This document shows, one piece after another, positions 39,556 to 48,487 of a DNA stretch of 64,000 bases. A model generated the notes under the pieces. It made no database searches. It was not told the DNA's origin and saw only the letters and a program-made list of their open reading frames with translations. The stretch spans positions 1 through 64,000 of the forward strand of contig NZ_JBNHEP010000067.1 of the NCBI RefSeq assembly GCF_050015995.1. The letters are read 5' to 3'. The DNA comes from Trichodesmium sp050015995 (GTDB taxonomy: Bacteria; Cyanobacteriota; Cyanobacteriia; Cyanobacteriales; Microcoleaceae). The position numbers were made by a program, and so were the translations under genes. Every line of letters starts with the position of its first letter. Position 1 is the first letter of the stretch.

Positions 39556-39839
39556 TTACCGAAACAATTAAACAATTAAACAATTAAATAATTAGATAAT
39601 TGAGGTTTAAAGCCTCCCCCTTGGATAGGGGAAAAAGCGGTCGGAAAGCGGAGCAGTCCGTAGGATGATCCAATCGACCAAGAGAGCGGTCGGAAAGCGG
39701 AGCATTCCGTAGGATGGGATGGATGGGTTACCTAACCATATCCAATCTCCCCTTGAGAAATAAATTTTTTCCTTTTGGTAAATCCTCTCCCTAAAAGGGA
39801 GAAGTAATTATCCATTATCCATTATCCATTATCCATTAA
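39556..39839 (-). repeat. Family B repeat element
   Basis: A minus-strand copy from the TTACCGAAACAATTAAACAA end to four tandem ATTATCC units. The core repeats AAAGCGGTCGGAAAGCGGAG with intervening CCGTAGGATG. AT-rich sequence from 39413 to 39555 holds no gene. Confidence 0.7.
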
Positions 39840-39887
39840 TGAATGGACTGGTATACCTAAAAATGTAGGTTAAGTTGAACTGTAGCG

Positions 39888-40148
39888 TTAGTGCAGTTTA
39901 TCTGAACGATGTTTATATATACTATTAAATTTATTAGTATCTTTAAGACCCGCTATGACTAAATCATGCAAATTATTTAAGGTATTTTTGAACTGTTTAA
40001 CACCCCACTCATTTAACTCATTTTCAATATCCACATATAATTCTTCTACCGGATGACCAAAATGAGGTTCTGGTTCCTTTACTTCTTTGGCTACAATTAA
40101 CTCTTTCCCTACTAATAAATGCCCTTTCATTAATCTCAAGTTAGTCAT
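39888..40148 (-). CDS. Hypothetical small protein
   Basis: An 86-residue frame starting MTNLRLMKGHLLVGKELIV, with a KEPEPHFGHPVEELYVDIEN segment and a helical C-terminus. The amphipathic pattern looks protein-like, but no family is recognised. It lies between two family B repeats, so it may be a leftover of a larger gene. Confidence 0.35.
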   Translation of the reverse strand: MTNLRLMKGHLLVGKELIVAKEVKEPEPHFGHPVEELYVDIENELNEWGVKQFKNTLNNLHDLVIAGLKDTNKFNSIYKHRSDKLH

Positions 40149-40190
40149 ATACTCAATATCTTTACTTTCATTGGTAAAAACACCGAATTA

Positions 40191-40656
40191 TTACCGAATA
40201 ATTAATAATTAATAATTATTAATTAAATAATTCAGGTTAAAAGTCTCCCCTTTCAAGGGGAAAAAGCGGTCGAGGGATGCCTAGGTCTCCTCGGCATATC
40301 CAATCGACCAAGAGAGCGGTCGGAAAGCGGAGCAGTCCGTAGGATGGGATGCCGAGGTCTCCTCGGTATATTCAATCGACCAAGAGAGCGGTCTTTTGCG
40401 GAGCATGACCTGGTAGATGGGATGGCGAGGTTTCCCGCTCTTCCAGAGGAGCTGCCTCTTCCAGAGGAGCTGCCTCTTCCAGAGGAGCTGCCTCTTCCAG
40501 AGGAGCTTCGCTAACGCTAACGCTAACGCTAACGCTAACGCTAACGCCAGATCCAATCGACGAAGAGAAAAGAAATAATATTTCCTTATATTCAATTCCC
40601 GTACGGTTTTAACCAGAGGTAATTATCTATTATCCATTATCCATTATCCATTAATG
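40191..40656 (-). repeat. Family B repeat element with internal tandem modules
   Basis: A minus-strand copy with both conserved ends. The core contains four tandem AGAGGAGCTGCCTCTTCC units (about 40440-40505) and five GCTAACGCTAAC-type hexamers (about 40508-40547). The 104-codon frame across it is repeat-derived. Confidence 0.75.
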
Positions 40657-40773
40657 AATCACAGTTTCCTGAATATTAGAATTAATAACTATCGCTAATA
40701 CAGTAGCAATAAATCCCACAAAAAAATAACGTAAAACAGAGTTAATCTGATTGAGTAGTTTTCATGTATAAAT

Positions 40774-40808
40774 AAAGATGGAATAGGTCGATCGCCTATC
40801 CCATCTTT
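40774..40808 (-). terminator. Probable petN terminator
   Basis: A stem of AAAGATGG(G/A)ATAGG and its complement, with the loop CGATCGA, lies about 80 bp downstream of the petN stop. It is followed on the minus strand by TTTAT. Between it and the family B repeat a short frame reads NSVLRYFFVGFIATVLAIVI on the minus strand but has no start codon. Confidence 0.55.
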
Positions 40809-40887
40809 GAATTTATTAGTAGATTTAGAGTTGTTTAGTGTGATAACACAAGCCAAAATTAAGTTTCTTAAAACTGATACCTAATTT

Positions 40888-40977
40888 TTAGAAACCGTTA
40901 CGACCCCAAACTACCATCGAAATAGAGAACCCAAACAAAACTAAAAGGGAAACCCAACCTAATGACAAAATATCCAT
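40888..40977 (-). CDS. petN: Cytochrome b6-f complex subunit 8 (PetN)
   Basis: PetN is a single-helix subunit of the cytochrome b6f complex in the thylakoid membrane. The 29-codon gene reads MDILSLGWVSLLVLFGFSI then SMVVWGRNGF. It matches the family pattern of MDILSLGW at the start and VWxRNG at the end, and 29 residues is the normal length. The gene is divergent from the membrane-protein gene at 41098, with 120 bp between the starts, so both promoters lie in that gap. Confidence 0.95.
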   Translation of the reverse strand: MDILSLGWVSLLVLFGFSISMVVWGRNGF

Positions 40978-41097
40978 AACTGCTTTCAAAAAAAAAGGAA
41001 AAATTTACTCCAAATCCTATAATATTTTATTTATGGCATTTTGACTATGAGAGAATCAAATAGAACAAAATATTAATAGACATAAAATTGAGCTTAT

Positions 41098-41577
41098 ATG
41101 GTTAACTCTTCATCAAATTTTACCTTAGCAGAAAGAATTGAATCTCTCAAAGCAGGAACTCTTGCTGGTATCTCACTATTTTTGACTTTCGGCGCGATCG
41201 CCCTTGGTAATAACTTGATTTTGGGCCATAGTTGGGAATCATTGGCAAACTTAGAAATTATAACTCTAGACTGGAATATTTTGTTTGAGGCCGTGATCGC
41301 TTTTATTAGTGGATTTCTATTTGGTGTAACTTACCGTTATATTATTCGTCAGGATAGAAACCCTCATCTTAAATCAGGGGCAGTGGTGGCTTTTGGTTCT
41401 GTCAGAGGTTTAGGACAAATTGATGTGGGATTAAATTCTGAGGCCACATTTATTGATTTATGGCCTTTAATGGTATTAGGTATGGAAAGTGTAGTGGCCT
41501 TTGCTGTGGTTGGTCTTGTTTTAGACTTAGGTATTAGTCAAAAGTGGATTAAGCCTTTTGCTTCTTCCCCTAATTAA
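41098..41577 (+). CDS. Conserved cyanobacterial membrane protein
   Basis: A 159-residue protein with about four hydrophobic helices (near 20-42, 60-82, 92-110 and 122-146). The motif SGAVVAFGSVRGLGQID is strongly conserved-looking. I recall homologues in most cyanobacteria but no assigned function. It is divergent from petN. The spacer afterwards (41578-42448) holds repeats, an N run and no gene. Confidence 0.75.
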   Translation: MVNSSSNFTLAERIESLKAGTLAGISLFLTFGAIALGNNLILGHSWESLANLEIITLDWNILFEAVIAFISGFLFGVTYRYIIRQDRNPHLKSGAVVAFGSVRGLGQIDVGLNSEATFIDLWPLMVLGMESVVAFAVVGLVLDLGISQKWIKPFASSPN

Positions 41578-41579
41578 GA

Positions 41580-41712
41580 TTAATAGACATCTGGTGATAA
41601 TTAAAAATCAAATCAATCCCATACCCATAAATCATTAATTCTTTCCCCCTACTCCCGTACGGGCGATTCGCGAATCGCCCCTACTCCCTACTCCTTCTTT
41701 TCCGGAGAGGTC
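41580..41712. repeat. Family E repeat, copy 6
   Basis: It opens with TTAATAGACATCTGGTGATAA and closes with CTTTTCCGGAGAGGTCTAAT. The interior has the palindrome GGGCGATTCGCGAATCGCCC flanked by TCCC repeats. Confidence 0.6.
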
Positions 41713-41800
41713 TAATATATAGTATTCAGCATTGAACATTTCCGTGCCGAAATGCTTCGCAAATAGCTTTAGTCAAAACTTTATAGGTAATAGCTTTGAA

Positions 41801-42216
41801 GTTTTCTAGTTGTCATCAGCTATGCTTCGACTGCTATACCTCTGGGAANNNNNNNNNNNNNNNNNNNNNNNNNNNNNNNNNNNNNNNNNNNNNNNNNNNN
41901 NNNNNNNNNNNNNNNNNNNNNNNNNNNNNNNNNNNNNNNNNNNNNNNNAACTAATATCAAATACCTTAATATTTGCTACCGAAGATTGATAGGGAGATTC
42001 GTGTATTTGCACAATTTTTTATATTTGATATAATTTCTGAGTTGTGAAAATTTGAAGTTTTCTAGTTGTCCTCAGCTATGCTTCGACTGCTATACCTCTG
42101 GGAAAACTAATATCAAATACCTTAATATTTGCTACCGAAGATTGATAGGGAGATTCGTGCTATTTGCACAATTTTTTATATTTGATATAATTTCTGAGTT
42201 GTGAAAATTGGATAGT
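41801..42216. repeat. 156-bp tandem repeat interrupted by an assembly gap
   Basis: The unit begins GTTTTCTAGTTGTC(A/C)TCAGC at 41801 and again at 42057, and includes AACTAATATCAAATACC at 41949 and 42105. The copy-to-copy spacing seen without N is 156 bp. The N run 41849-41948 falls inside the first unit at a point where its two sides join exactly as in the second unit. Confidence 0.75.
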
Positions 42217-42448
42217 TTTCTGTCAAAAATCAAAAAATATATCCAAAAATATTTTCTATTTTTATTACAGTTGAGATTTATATTTTTTTAGATTGTTAAT
42301 CCTGACTCGTCTTTCCACAAATCAAAATGAAGCAATCCGAATGCTCTTTTTTGGAATCCTAAATAATCTGTAATTTCTCAGTAGATATTCACATTTTTTA
42401 GGCGGATTGCTATGACAAATATTAGATATTTTCTCTAAGTCAGATTAA

Positions 42449-42883
42449 TCAACTATAGTCACGCAACATTTTTTTGATTTCCATGTTATGTAACTCTTCT
42501 TGACCAATCATTGTCCGAGCATATTCTTCTAAATATATACTTGCGTTTTCTACAGTTTCTAAGAATTTTTTATATAGTTCTAAAGCTTTGGCTTCATGGT
42601 TAAGACTTTCCTGTAAAAGAGCTGGTATTGAATGTTGATTTGTTTCTTCAATCGAAGCTACTTTTAATGTTGGATGGCCTTCTAAACCTGTTAATATTTC
42701 TCCTGCTTGTTGAGCATGAAGTAAAGATTCATTAGCTTGAGCTTTAAAAAAATCTACAATTGGTATGCGATTAGGTCCTATCACCATTAAAGAATAATGA
42801 GTATAGCGCACAACACCTGCAAGTTCAAATTCCATAATAGAGTTTAATAACTCTACAGATTTTTGATTGTCAAGTTCTCTCAT
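42449..42883 (-). CDS. Bacterioferritin-like (ferritin-like) protein
   Basis: A 144-residue four-helix protein. Helix A carries MEFELAGVVRYTHY, helix B ANESLLHAQQAGEIL, helix C ESLNHEAKALELYKKF and helix D RTMIGQEELHNMEIKKML. These supply the Glu and His ligands expected for a di-iron site, with the caveat that helix B has Glu and His four apart. The family stores or detoxifies iron. The expected length is about 155 residues. Monocistronic, with no Fur-like site that I can assign. Confidence 0.85.
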   Translation of the reverse strand: MRELDNQKSVELLNSIMEFELAGVVRYTHYSLMVIGPNRIPIVDFFKAQANESLLHAQQAGEILTGLEGHPTLKVASIEETNQHSIPALLQESLNHEAKALELYKKFLETVENASIYLEEYARTMIGQEELHNMEIKKMLRDYS

Positions 42884-43114
42884 TTTAGCGTTTTAAGTTT
42901 ACATTTCTCTGTTTAATTGTAACTGCTTAGTTATCTAAATCTGTTTATGCAATATTAATTTAATTTTTCCTTGATTTAACCTTTATTTAAGAAAAGCAAA
43001 TATTAACTTTTTCTATAGATAATCTAAATGCAAAAAGACTTTTTTCTCAACCCCTACTAAATGCTAGTGATATTAGTAGGGGAAAATTGCACAAGGAAAA
43101 AACCTTTTTTTAAA

Positions 43115-43483
43115 TTAATTGTTGTTTGATTCTTGGCTGGGTTGTGCCACAGTTATATCATTCTTAACAAAGTCTAATTGTTGAGGACTGATAACTTCTT
43201 TTACTGCCAATTCATTAATGTCTTTGTAAGGACGATTTTTTTTAATTTTTTCTGGTAAATCAGGGATATTTAACTTGATTGCTAATTTTTTTAAGTCTGA
43301 GTCTGAAGCATCATTTATATCTATTTTGATTGTACTGCCAGGAGCAGTAGATACAGCTGAATTTGAAGTGCCAGGATTTGTGTTAGGAGCTGTGGTCTGA
43401 GTAGTTGTATTTGCACAGGAACTCATGGCAATTAAACTAGCAACAATGGTAGATAAGGATAGAAAACGAAAGTGATTCATCAT
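43115..43483 (-). CDS. Helix-hairpin-helix lipoprotein (ComEA/PsbU-like)
   Basis: The ATG at 43483 is chosen because it starts a clean signal peptide (MMNHFRFLSLSTIVASLIAM) ending in a lipobox-like SSC; an upstream in-frame ATG at 43555 adds 24 poor residues. The mature protein has a Thr/Asn/Ser-rich linker and then a helix-hairpin-helix domain: IDINDASDSDLKKLAI, NRPYKDINELAVKEVISPQQ. The fold is shared by ComEA DNA-binding proteins and the photosystem II protein PsbU. An exported DNA-binding or structural role is possible. Length is 122 residues. Confidence 0.8.
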   Translation of the reverse strand: MMNHFRFLSLSTIVASLIAMSSCANTTTQTTAPNTNPGTSNSAVSTAPGSTIKIDINDASDSDLKKLAIKLNIPDLPEKIKKNRPYKDINELAVKEVISPQQLDFVKNDITVAQPSQESNNN

Positions 43484-44085
43484 ATTGGTATTGTAAGTTT
43501 TTTGGCTAATACTAAAACAATTGCATATTGTAATGGGTCTCAAAAATATTGACAATTTTTTACATATTAGTTTTTTTTATTTTATCTCAAGGAAAGCAAT
43601 AATTTTACCATCCTAGTTTCTGACAATAATACAATAAGTAGTTGTGCTTTTAGGAATTTCCTAGTTGAGAGAGGGAACACTTAACTGGGAACAGGGAACA
43701 GAGAATAGGGAGTCAATTAGGATGTGTAATTAATTTTGCTTATGAACTTAGAAATTTTCTACCATAAAGTACAAATCTTTTAGGAATAATGACACCGAAC
43801 AGCTTACTTCAATATCTCAAAAAAGTGATTGATAATTTAGGATACAAAATATATAATTAATTTTGGTTATGAACTTAATATTGATTATACACTTTCTGAC
43901 CCTTGGTGAGGTACAGTTATCTTGTTTCTTACTATTCCCTATTCTCAGATGAGCTGTTGTAGAACATTTTTTGTTCAAAGAATTATATTGCCCACCAGAA
44001 TAATTTCCCTCTCAATACTCAATTTTTTTCCTCTTTTTCCTACTACCCACCCTCAGTACATAATTTAAGTTATTAAGTCAAAAGA

Positions 44086-44952
44086 ATGAAAATGAAGATC
44101 GCAAAACACATTTTAATTTTATTCACCCTACTGCTTGGAATGCCTGCTGTTTTACTAAGCAGTTGTCAAAGCGAGACGACTCAAACTAATACCAATTCAA
44201 CTCAGATAAATGACAAAACTCCAGGCACTCTTAAGCTCCGTGCCAATGGAGAAGACTTTGTGAGAAAAGGCTTTGTTACTAAAGATGGATGGAACATAAC
44301 ATTTGATCGACTCTATGTCAACCTAACAGAAGTCACTGCCTACCAAACAGACCCACCCTACAAAGCTGAAACAGGAGAGAAACTAGAAGCAACAGAAAAA
44401 GTCATTTTTACTCAAACTAAAACAGTAGATTTGGCAGAAGGAGATGAAACCGCAGAAACTATTTTGCTCAGTGAAATATCCGCACCTCCTGGTCACTACA
44501 ATGCTCTCTCTTGGAAAATGCCCAAAGCAACTGATGGCCCAGCAAAAGGTTACTCTTTATTAATGAGTGGTACAGGTACTAAAGATGGTCAGAGCATACC
44601 CTTTATTGTCAAAATTGACCAGGAACTAGAATTTACCTGTGGAGATTTTGTTGGGGATGAGCGCAAAGGTATTCTGCAAGCTGGAAAAACTGCGGAGTTA
44701 GAAGCCACATTCCACTTTGACCATCTTTTTGGTGATAATAGTGTTACCCCAGATGAGGAAATTAATACAGGAGCATTAGGTTTTGCTCCTCTGGCAGCGA
44801 TCGCCACAGCAGGAAAGGTTGAGGCGGATATGGCTACATTAAAAGATCGACTTTCCCCTACTGACTACCAGAAATTTATGGCAATTTTACCCAATTTGGG
44901 TCATGTGGGCGAAGGTCATTGCCATAGTTTGAAGTCAAAATTAAAAAATTAA
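44086..44952 (+). CDS. DUF4382-type lipoprotein with His-rich C-terminus
   Basis: A 288-residue exported protein. A signal peptide with a lipobox-like LLSSC gives Cys near residue 27. The domain has GTLKLRANGEDFVRKGFVT, then ITFDRLYVNLTEVTAY, and a strand GHYNALSWKMPKATDG, typical of DUF4382-like proteins. The C-terminal half contains ELEATFHFDHLFGD and ends near LGHVGEGHCH, so several His and a Cys could bind a metal ion. A nickel-type transporter lies 1.5 kb downstream, which makes metal binding attractive but unproved. The 530-bp spacer upstream holds a GGGAACA repeat and two AATTAATTTTG(C/G)TTATGAACTT direct repeats. Confidence 0.7.
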   Translation: MKMKIAKHILILFTLLLGMPAVLLSSCQSETTQTNTNSTQINDKTPGTLKLRANGEDFVRKGFVTKDGWNITFDRLYVNLTEVTAYQTDPPYKAETGEKLEATEKVIFTQTKTVDLAEGDETAETILLSEISAPPGHYNALSWKMPKATDGPAKGYSLLMSGTGTKDGQSIPFIVKIDQELEFTCGDFVGDERKGILQAGKTAELEATFHFDHLFGDNSVTPDEEINTGALGFAPLAAIATAGKVEADMATLKDRLSPTDYQKFMAILPNLGHVGEGHCHSLKSKLKN

Positions 44953-44984
44953 AAGTCAAAAGGTAGTTCAATAATTAATAATTA

Positions 44985-45111
44985 ATATCATGTCCGGTTG
45001 AATAGTTATAATTAAAGTTTGTAGTAGGGCTTTAGCCCTAAGTATGTATCAGGCTGAGAGCTATACTACAAACAAAAACTTTTTTTATCACTGATTATCC
45101 GGACATAATAT
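44985..45111. repeat. Family A hairpin element, copy 4 (chimeric arms)
   Basis: The ends ATATCATGTCCGGTTGAATAG and the inverse right end ATATTATGTCCGGATAATCA are intact. The left arm is GTAGTAGGGCTTTAGCCC (as in copy 2), but the right arm is GGCTGAGAGCTATACTAC (as in copies 1 and 3), so the arms no longer pair well. Confidence 0.75.
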
Positions 45112-45112
45112 A

Positions 45113-45414
45113 ACAATTAATAATTAATAATTACCTCTTCTTATAACAGATAGGATTGGCTAAAAGGAATTTTTTTCTTCTCAAGGGGAGATTGGATATG
45201 GCGCATTTCGGAGCGGCTCTGCATTCATAGGGAAACCTCCCCATCCCATCCCACTCCATGCTCCGCTTTCCGACCGCTTTCTTGGTAGATTGGATATGTC
45301 GTTTCGCTACGCGACATGAAACGCGAAGCGTCCCGGAGGGAACGGAGACCTCGGCATCCCTCAACCGCTTTTTCTCCATGAATGGATAGGCTTTATACCT
45401 GAATTTTTTGGTAA
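45113..45414 (+). repeat. Family B repeat element
   Basis: It runs from AATTAATAATTACCTCTTC to TTTTTTGGTAA, with ATTGGATATGGCG and CTCCGCTTTCCGACCGC modules inside. It abuts the family A element on its left. Confidence 0.7.
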
Positions 45415-45463
45415 ATTAATAATTTTTGTCTTCTAATTTATCTGAACTTTCATCTTCTATTTT

Positions 45464-45834
45464 GGTTGGTAATTAATTTAACTATTGCGTAATAGTTTTT
45501 AGATTTTAGATAAAGTCCCCTGGTNNNNNNNNNNNNNNNNNNNNNNNNNNNNNNNNNNNNNNNNNNNNNNNNNNNNNNNNNNNNNNNNNNNNNNNNNNNN
45601 NNNNNNNNNNNNNNNNNNNNNNNNTCGTGCTACGCATCGCTACGGGTTTCATGTCGCCCAGGGAAACGCTCTATTGCAAGTTGATAATTAATTTAACTAT
45701 TGCGTAATAGTTTTTAGATTTTAGATAAAGTCCCCTGGTGGCGATCGTGCTACGCATCGCTACGGGTTTCATGTCGCCCAGGGAAACGCTCTATTGCAAC
45801 TTGATAATTAATTTAACTATTGCGTAAAAGATAA
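45464..45834. repeat. 120-bp tandem repeat interrupted by an assembly gap
   Basis: The unit runs TTGATAATTAATTTAACTATTGCG to CAGGGAAACGCTCTATTGCA. Copies start at 45681 and 45801, and a partial copy precedes the N run (45525-45624). The sides of the N run differ from an intact unit only by the five bases GGCGA. From 45835 to 46444 I see no gene. That leader includes three AAGTGG/GAAGTG motifs but no riboswitch I can recognise. Confidence 0.7.
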
Positions 45835-46444
45835 AGCAGTCGCAATTACTGGTACGGACATTCTCAAATATAGTCCGTGCTGCTTTCTTTAACTTCTGTA
45901 CGTCACCAATCCGACAGCTCCCCTATCTGGCTTCTAACTTCGCGCCTTCTGACTTCAAAAGGAACGGAGCAAGGGAATTTTTCTTGTAAAAATTACAAAT
46001 CAAAAATACAAGTCGAATAAGTTGATTTTAGCAATTCAGGATTTTCTATAAAATAAATCCCATTTCACAAGAAATCATTTCACAATAAAAAATGGCAAAA
46101 TTGCTGAAGTGAGTATCGGAGTGAATTGGAGTAATTCTGTTCACTAACTACGCGCCTATCATATCAAGTGCCGAAGTGGACTAAGCTTTTAAAGTCATGA
46201 CCCTGTGGGAGATTAGCTAGTCTCAAGTGGTCAGGAGAGGAACATTAACTTTTTTGTCAAGTAGAAAAACCTACTCCAGTACCAAACTTTTTAAGCATTA
46301 TCGAAGCTAACATTATCCCCAAGGGAGGTTTTCACGAACACATTAATGGAAATTGTATCCAGCAAATTTCGGTTTAATACTTAAATTTTACGTTTGACTC
46401 CAAATTAACATTATCTAATAATTAGACTATAATAGAGGTAAGAG

Positions 46445-46951
46445 ATGAAATGGCAATTCGTTATTCCTTTAATATTTTTATCTGCACTGAGTTTACAGGG
46501 AAAAACGAGCGCTCATGGAGTTAAAATTAAACATCAAATTACTCCAGCAATTAAGATTAATGCTGTTTATGATACTGGTAGTCCTTTAGCTAATGCTCCA
46601 GTCACAGTTTATGCTCCTAATACTCCTAATAAACCTTGGTTAAAAGGCACAACTGATGAGGAGGGAAATTTTATTTTTTCCCCTGATTCTTCTCAGTCTG
46701 GATATTGGGAAATTAAGGTGCGTCAAGCTGGTCATGGTGAGCTAGTTAGTATTCCTTTTCAAGTAGACAAGTCTCACAATTCTGACAATAAAAAAATCAG
46801 CAACAGTAACTATTATTTAGCAAGTACCTCTAATGATTATAACCCACTGCAAAAAGGATTAATGATAGGTTGTATTGTCTGGGGTTTTCTCGGAACTGGT
46901 TTATTCTTCTGGCGGTTTAAAACTCAAAACCAACCACAAGAGGAGCATTAA
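46445..46951 (+). CDS. nikL: NikL-like nickel/cobalt transporter accessory protein
   Basis: A 168-residue protein. The signal peptide (about 1-23) leaves a mature N-terminus starting near His24 in SAHGVKIKH. A carboxypeptidase-regulatory-like beta domain follows (DTGSPLANAPVTVYAPN, TDEEGNFIFSP). A C-terminal transmembrane helix lies near 138-157. This matches NikL, which replaces CbiN in nickel ECF transporters. A GAGGTAAGAG ribosome site lies just before the ATG. The downstream genes cbiM/nikM, cbiQ and cbiO complete the system. Confidence 0.8.
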   Translation: MKWQFVIPLIFLSALSLQGKTSAHGVKIKHQITPAIKINAVYDTGSPLANAPVTVYAPNTPNKPWLKGTTDEEGNFIFSPDSSQSGYWEIKVRQAGHGELVSIPFQVDKSHNSDNKKISNSNYYLASTSNDYNPLQKGLMIGCIVWGFLGTGLFFWRFKTQNQPQEEH

Positions 46952-47526
46952 ATTAACGAAGTCAGAAGCAAGATAGAAGAGCCGTCGGATTGACAATGTA
47001 GAGAAGTTATTTTTGTAACGGGGATGGGTGAGCAACCCTCCCAAAATATTTGTCCTTAAAAAGCGGGGTTGTGCGACCCAATCCTATTTGATAATTTGGT
47101 AGTCCTAAAATATGCAAATATATTAGTTGCTAAATCTTTTTCAGTCTTAGGGTAAGCATTCAGCGGTCAGCTAGCCTCTTGCCTCCTGCGGAGGAGCTGC
47201 GCTAACAGAGGAGCTGCGCTAACAGCTATCAACTATTAACTTATTCTTTTTGAAGGAAGAATTAGAGTTGAAAGATTGAGGAACAATTAAAAGTTACTCT
47301 CAAATCATTCTTTGCTAATCTTTTTCATTAATTACTTAGTGCAGGATTATTACTAAGGAAAAATTGTTTACCTAGCATTGAGCAGGAAAAGCTAAAGGGG
47401 AGCTACCTGAATGCTTAGGTCTTAGGAGGTAAGCTGCAAAAATAATTACTTGTTTCCCAGTACCAATAATTCGGTAATTTTTCTCTGAATATTCAACCTT
47501 TATAACTCTAATTTTAAATTTTCATA

Positions 47527-48171
47527 ATGCATATTTCAGAAGGCATTCTGCCAGCTCAAGTTTGTATTGGTGGCTATGGGTTTACTTCTTTAATTACCTG
47601 GTATTCTCTACGCCAAATTAATCGTCTACCAAATCCTCAAGCCAGTATTCCTAAAGCTTCTTTATTAACGGCAGCCTTTTTTGTTGCTTCTAGTATTCAT
47701 ATTCCTATTCCACCAGCTAGTGTTCATTTGGTGCTAAATGGACTGTTAGGAACTGTGTTAGGTTATTATGCTTTTCCAGCGATATTGATTGGTTTATTTT
47801 TCCAGGGAATAATGTTTGGACATGGTGGTTTAACTACTTTAGGAATTAATGCTTTAATTATGGGGATACCAGCAATTTTCGCTTATCAGATATTTCAATT
47901 ACGTCATATTTTGGGAAAAGGAATTAGGGAAAATTTATCGATGAGAATTTTTGGCTTTATTGCTGGAGCTACTGCTATAGGGGTTTCTAGTTTAATATTT
48001 TTTAGTTTAATTATTACAAATCTTCCCTCTGGATTTGATAATTCATTAGAACAAACAGCAATTTATGGATTAATGATTGCTCATATTCCTTTGATGGGAA
48101 TAGAAGGAATTTTAACTGCAATGGTTGTCAGTTTTTTGCATCGAGTTATGCCAAAACTTTTACCTTCTTGA
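47527..48171 (+). CDS. nikM: Nickel/cobalt ECF transporter substrate-specific component (NikM/CbiM)
   Basis: A 214-residue integral membrane protein. The N-terminus MHISEGILPAQ is the hallmark of CbiM/NikM, where Met1 and His2 form part of the metal site. SIHIPIPPASVHLVLNG provides the next conserved His residues, and GHGGLTTLGINALIMG follows. About six helices are present. It is 575 bp downstream of nikL and 316 bp upstream of the Q component. NikL rather than CbiN next to it favours nickel, which would supply urease or hydrogenase. Confidence 0.93.
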   Translation: MHISEGILPAQVCIGGYGFTSLITWYSLRQINRLPNPQASIPKASLLTAAFFVASSIHIPIPPASVHLVLNGLLGTVLGYYAFPAILIGLFFQGIMFGHGGLTTLGINALIMGIPAIFAYQIFQLRHILGKGIRENLSMRIFGFIAGATAIGVSSLIFFSLIITNLPSGFDNSLEQTAIYGLMIAHIPLMGIEGILTAMVVSFLHRVMPKLLPS

Positions 48172-48487
48172 ATAGGGTTTGAAGATTGAAGTAGGTTATA
48201 ATCAATAATTTAGTATTTTTAGCCAACATTAATCGACCTCGTATTTGTTAAAACCATCCACTTATAAACCCATATAGCAATCAGGAATAATTTTGATAGA
48301 TATTTAAGAAGAATTAAGAGCAATCAAAATTCTTTTATATTCTGAATCGGTCCGACTGACTTCTCCTCCTGGGAGGAGTTAGAGGTGGGTTTACTCCTAA
48401 TTACCACTAAAATCTTACAACTGAAATATGATTGCCACACTACCTATCACCTAAAACCTAATCATTACTTGAAGGACTGGTATAGTC

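Noticed and set aside
40281..40595. 104-codon minus-strand ORF with ALALALALA and LLWKRQ repeats
   Set aside because: Product of the tandem modules inside a family B repeat.
40660..40770. Minus-strand frame reading LLNQINSVLRYFFVGF, ending 40666, after petN
   Set aside because: It looks like a small membrane protein but has no usable start codon, and the probable petN terminator precedes it.
45835..46440. Possible cobalamin or nickel riboswitch upstream of nikL
   Set aside because: A GTGGTCAGGAGAGG stretch at about 46228 faintly resembles a B12 box, but the other conserved blocks are not found.
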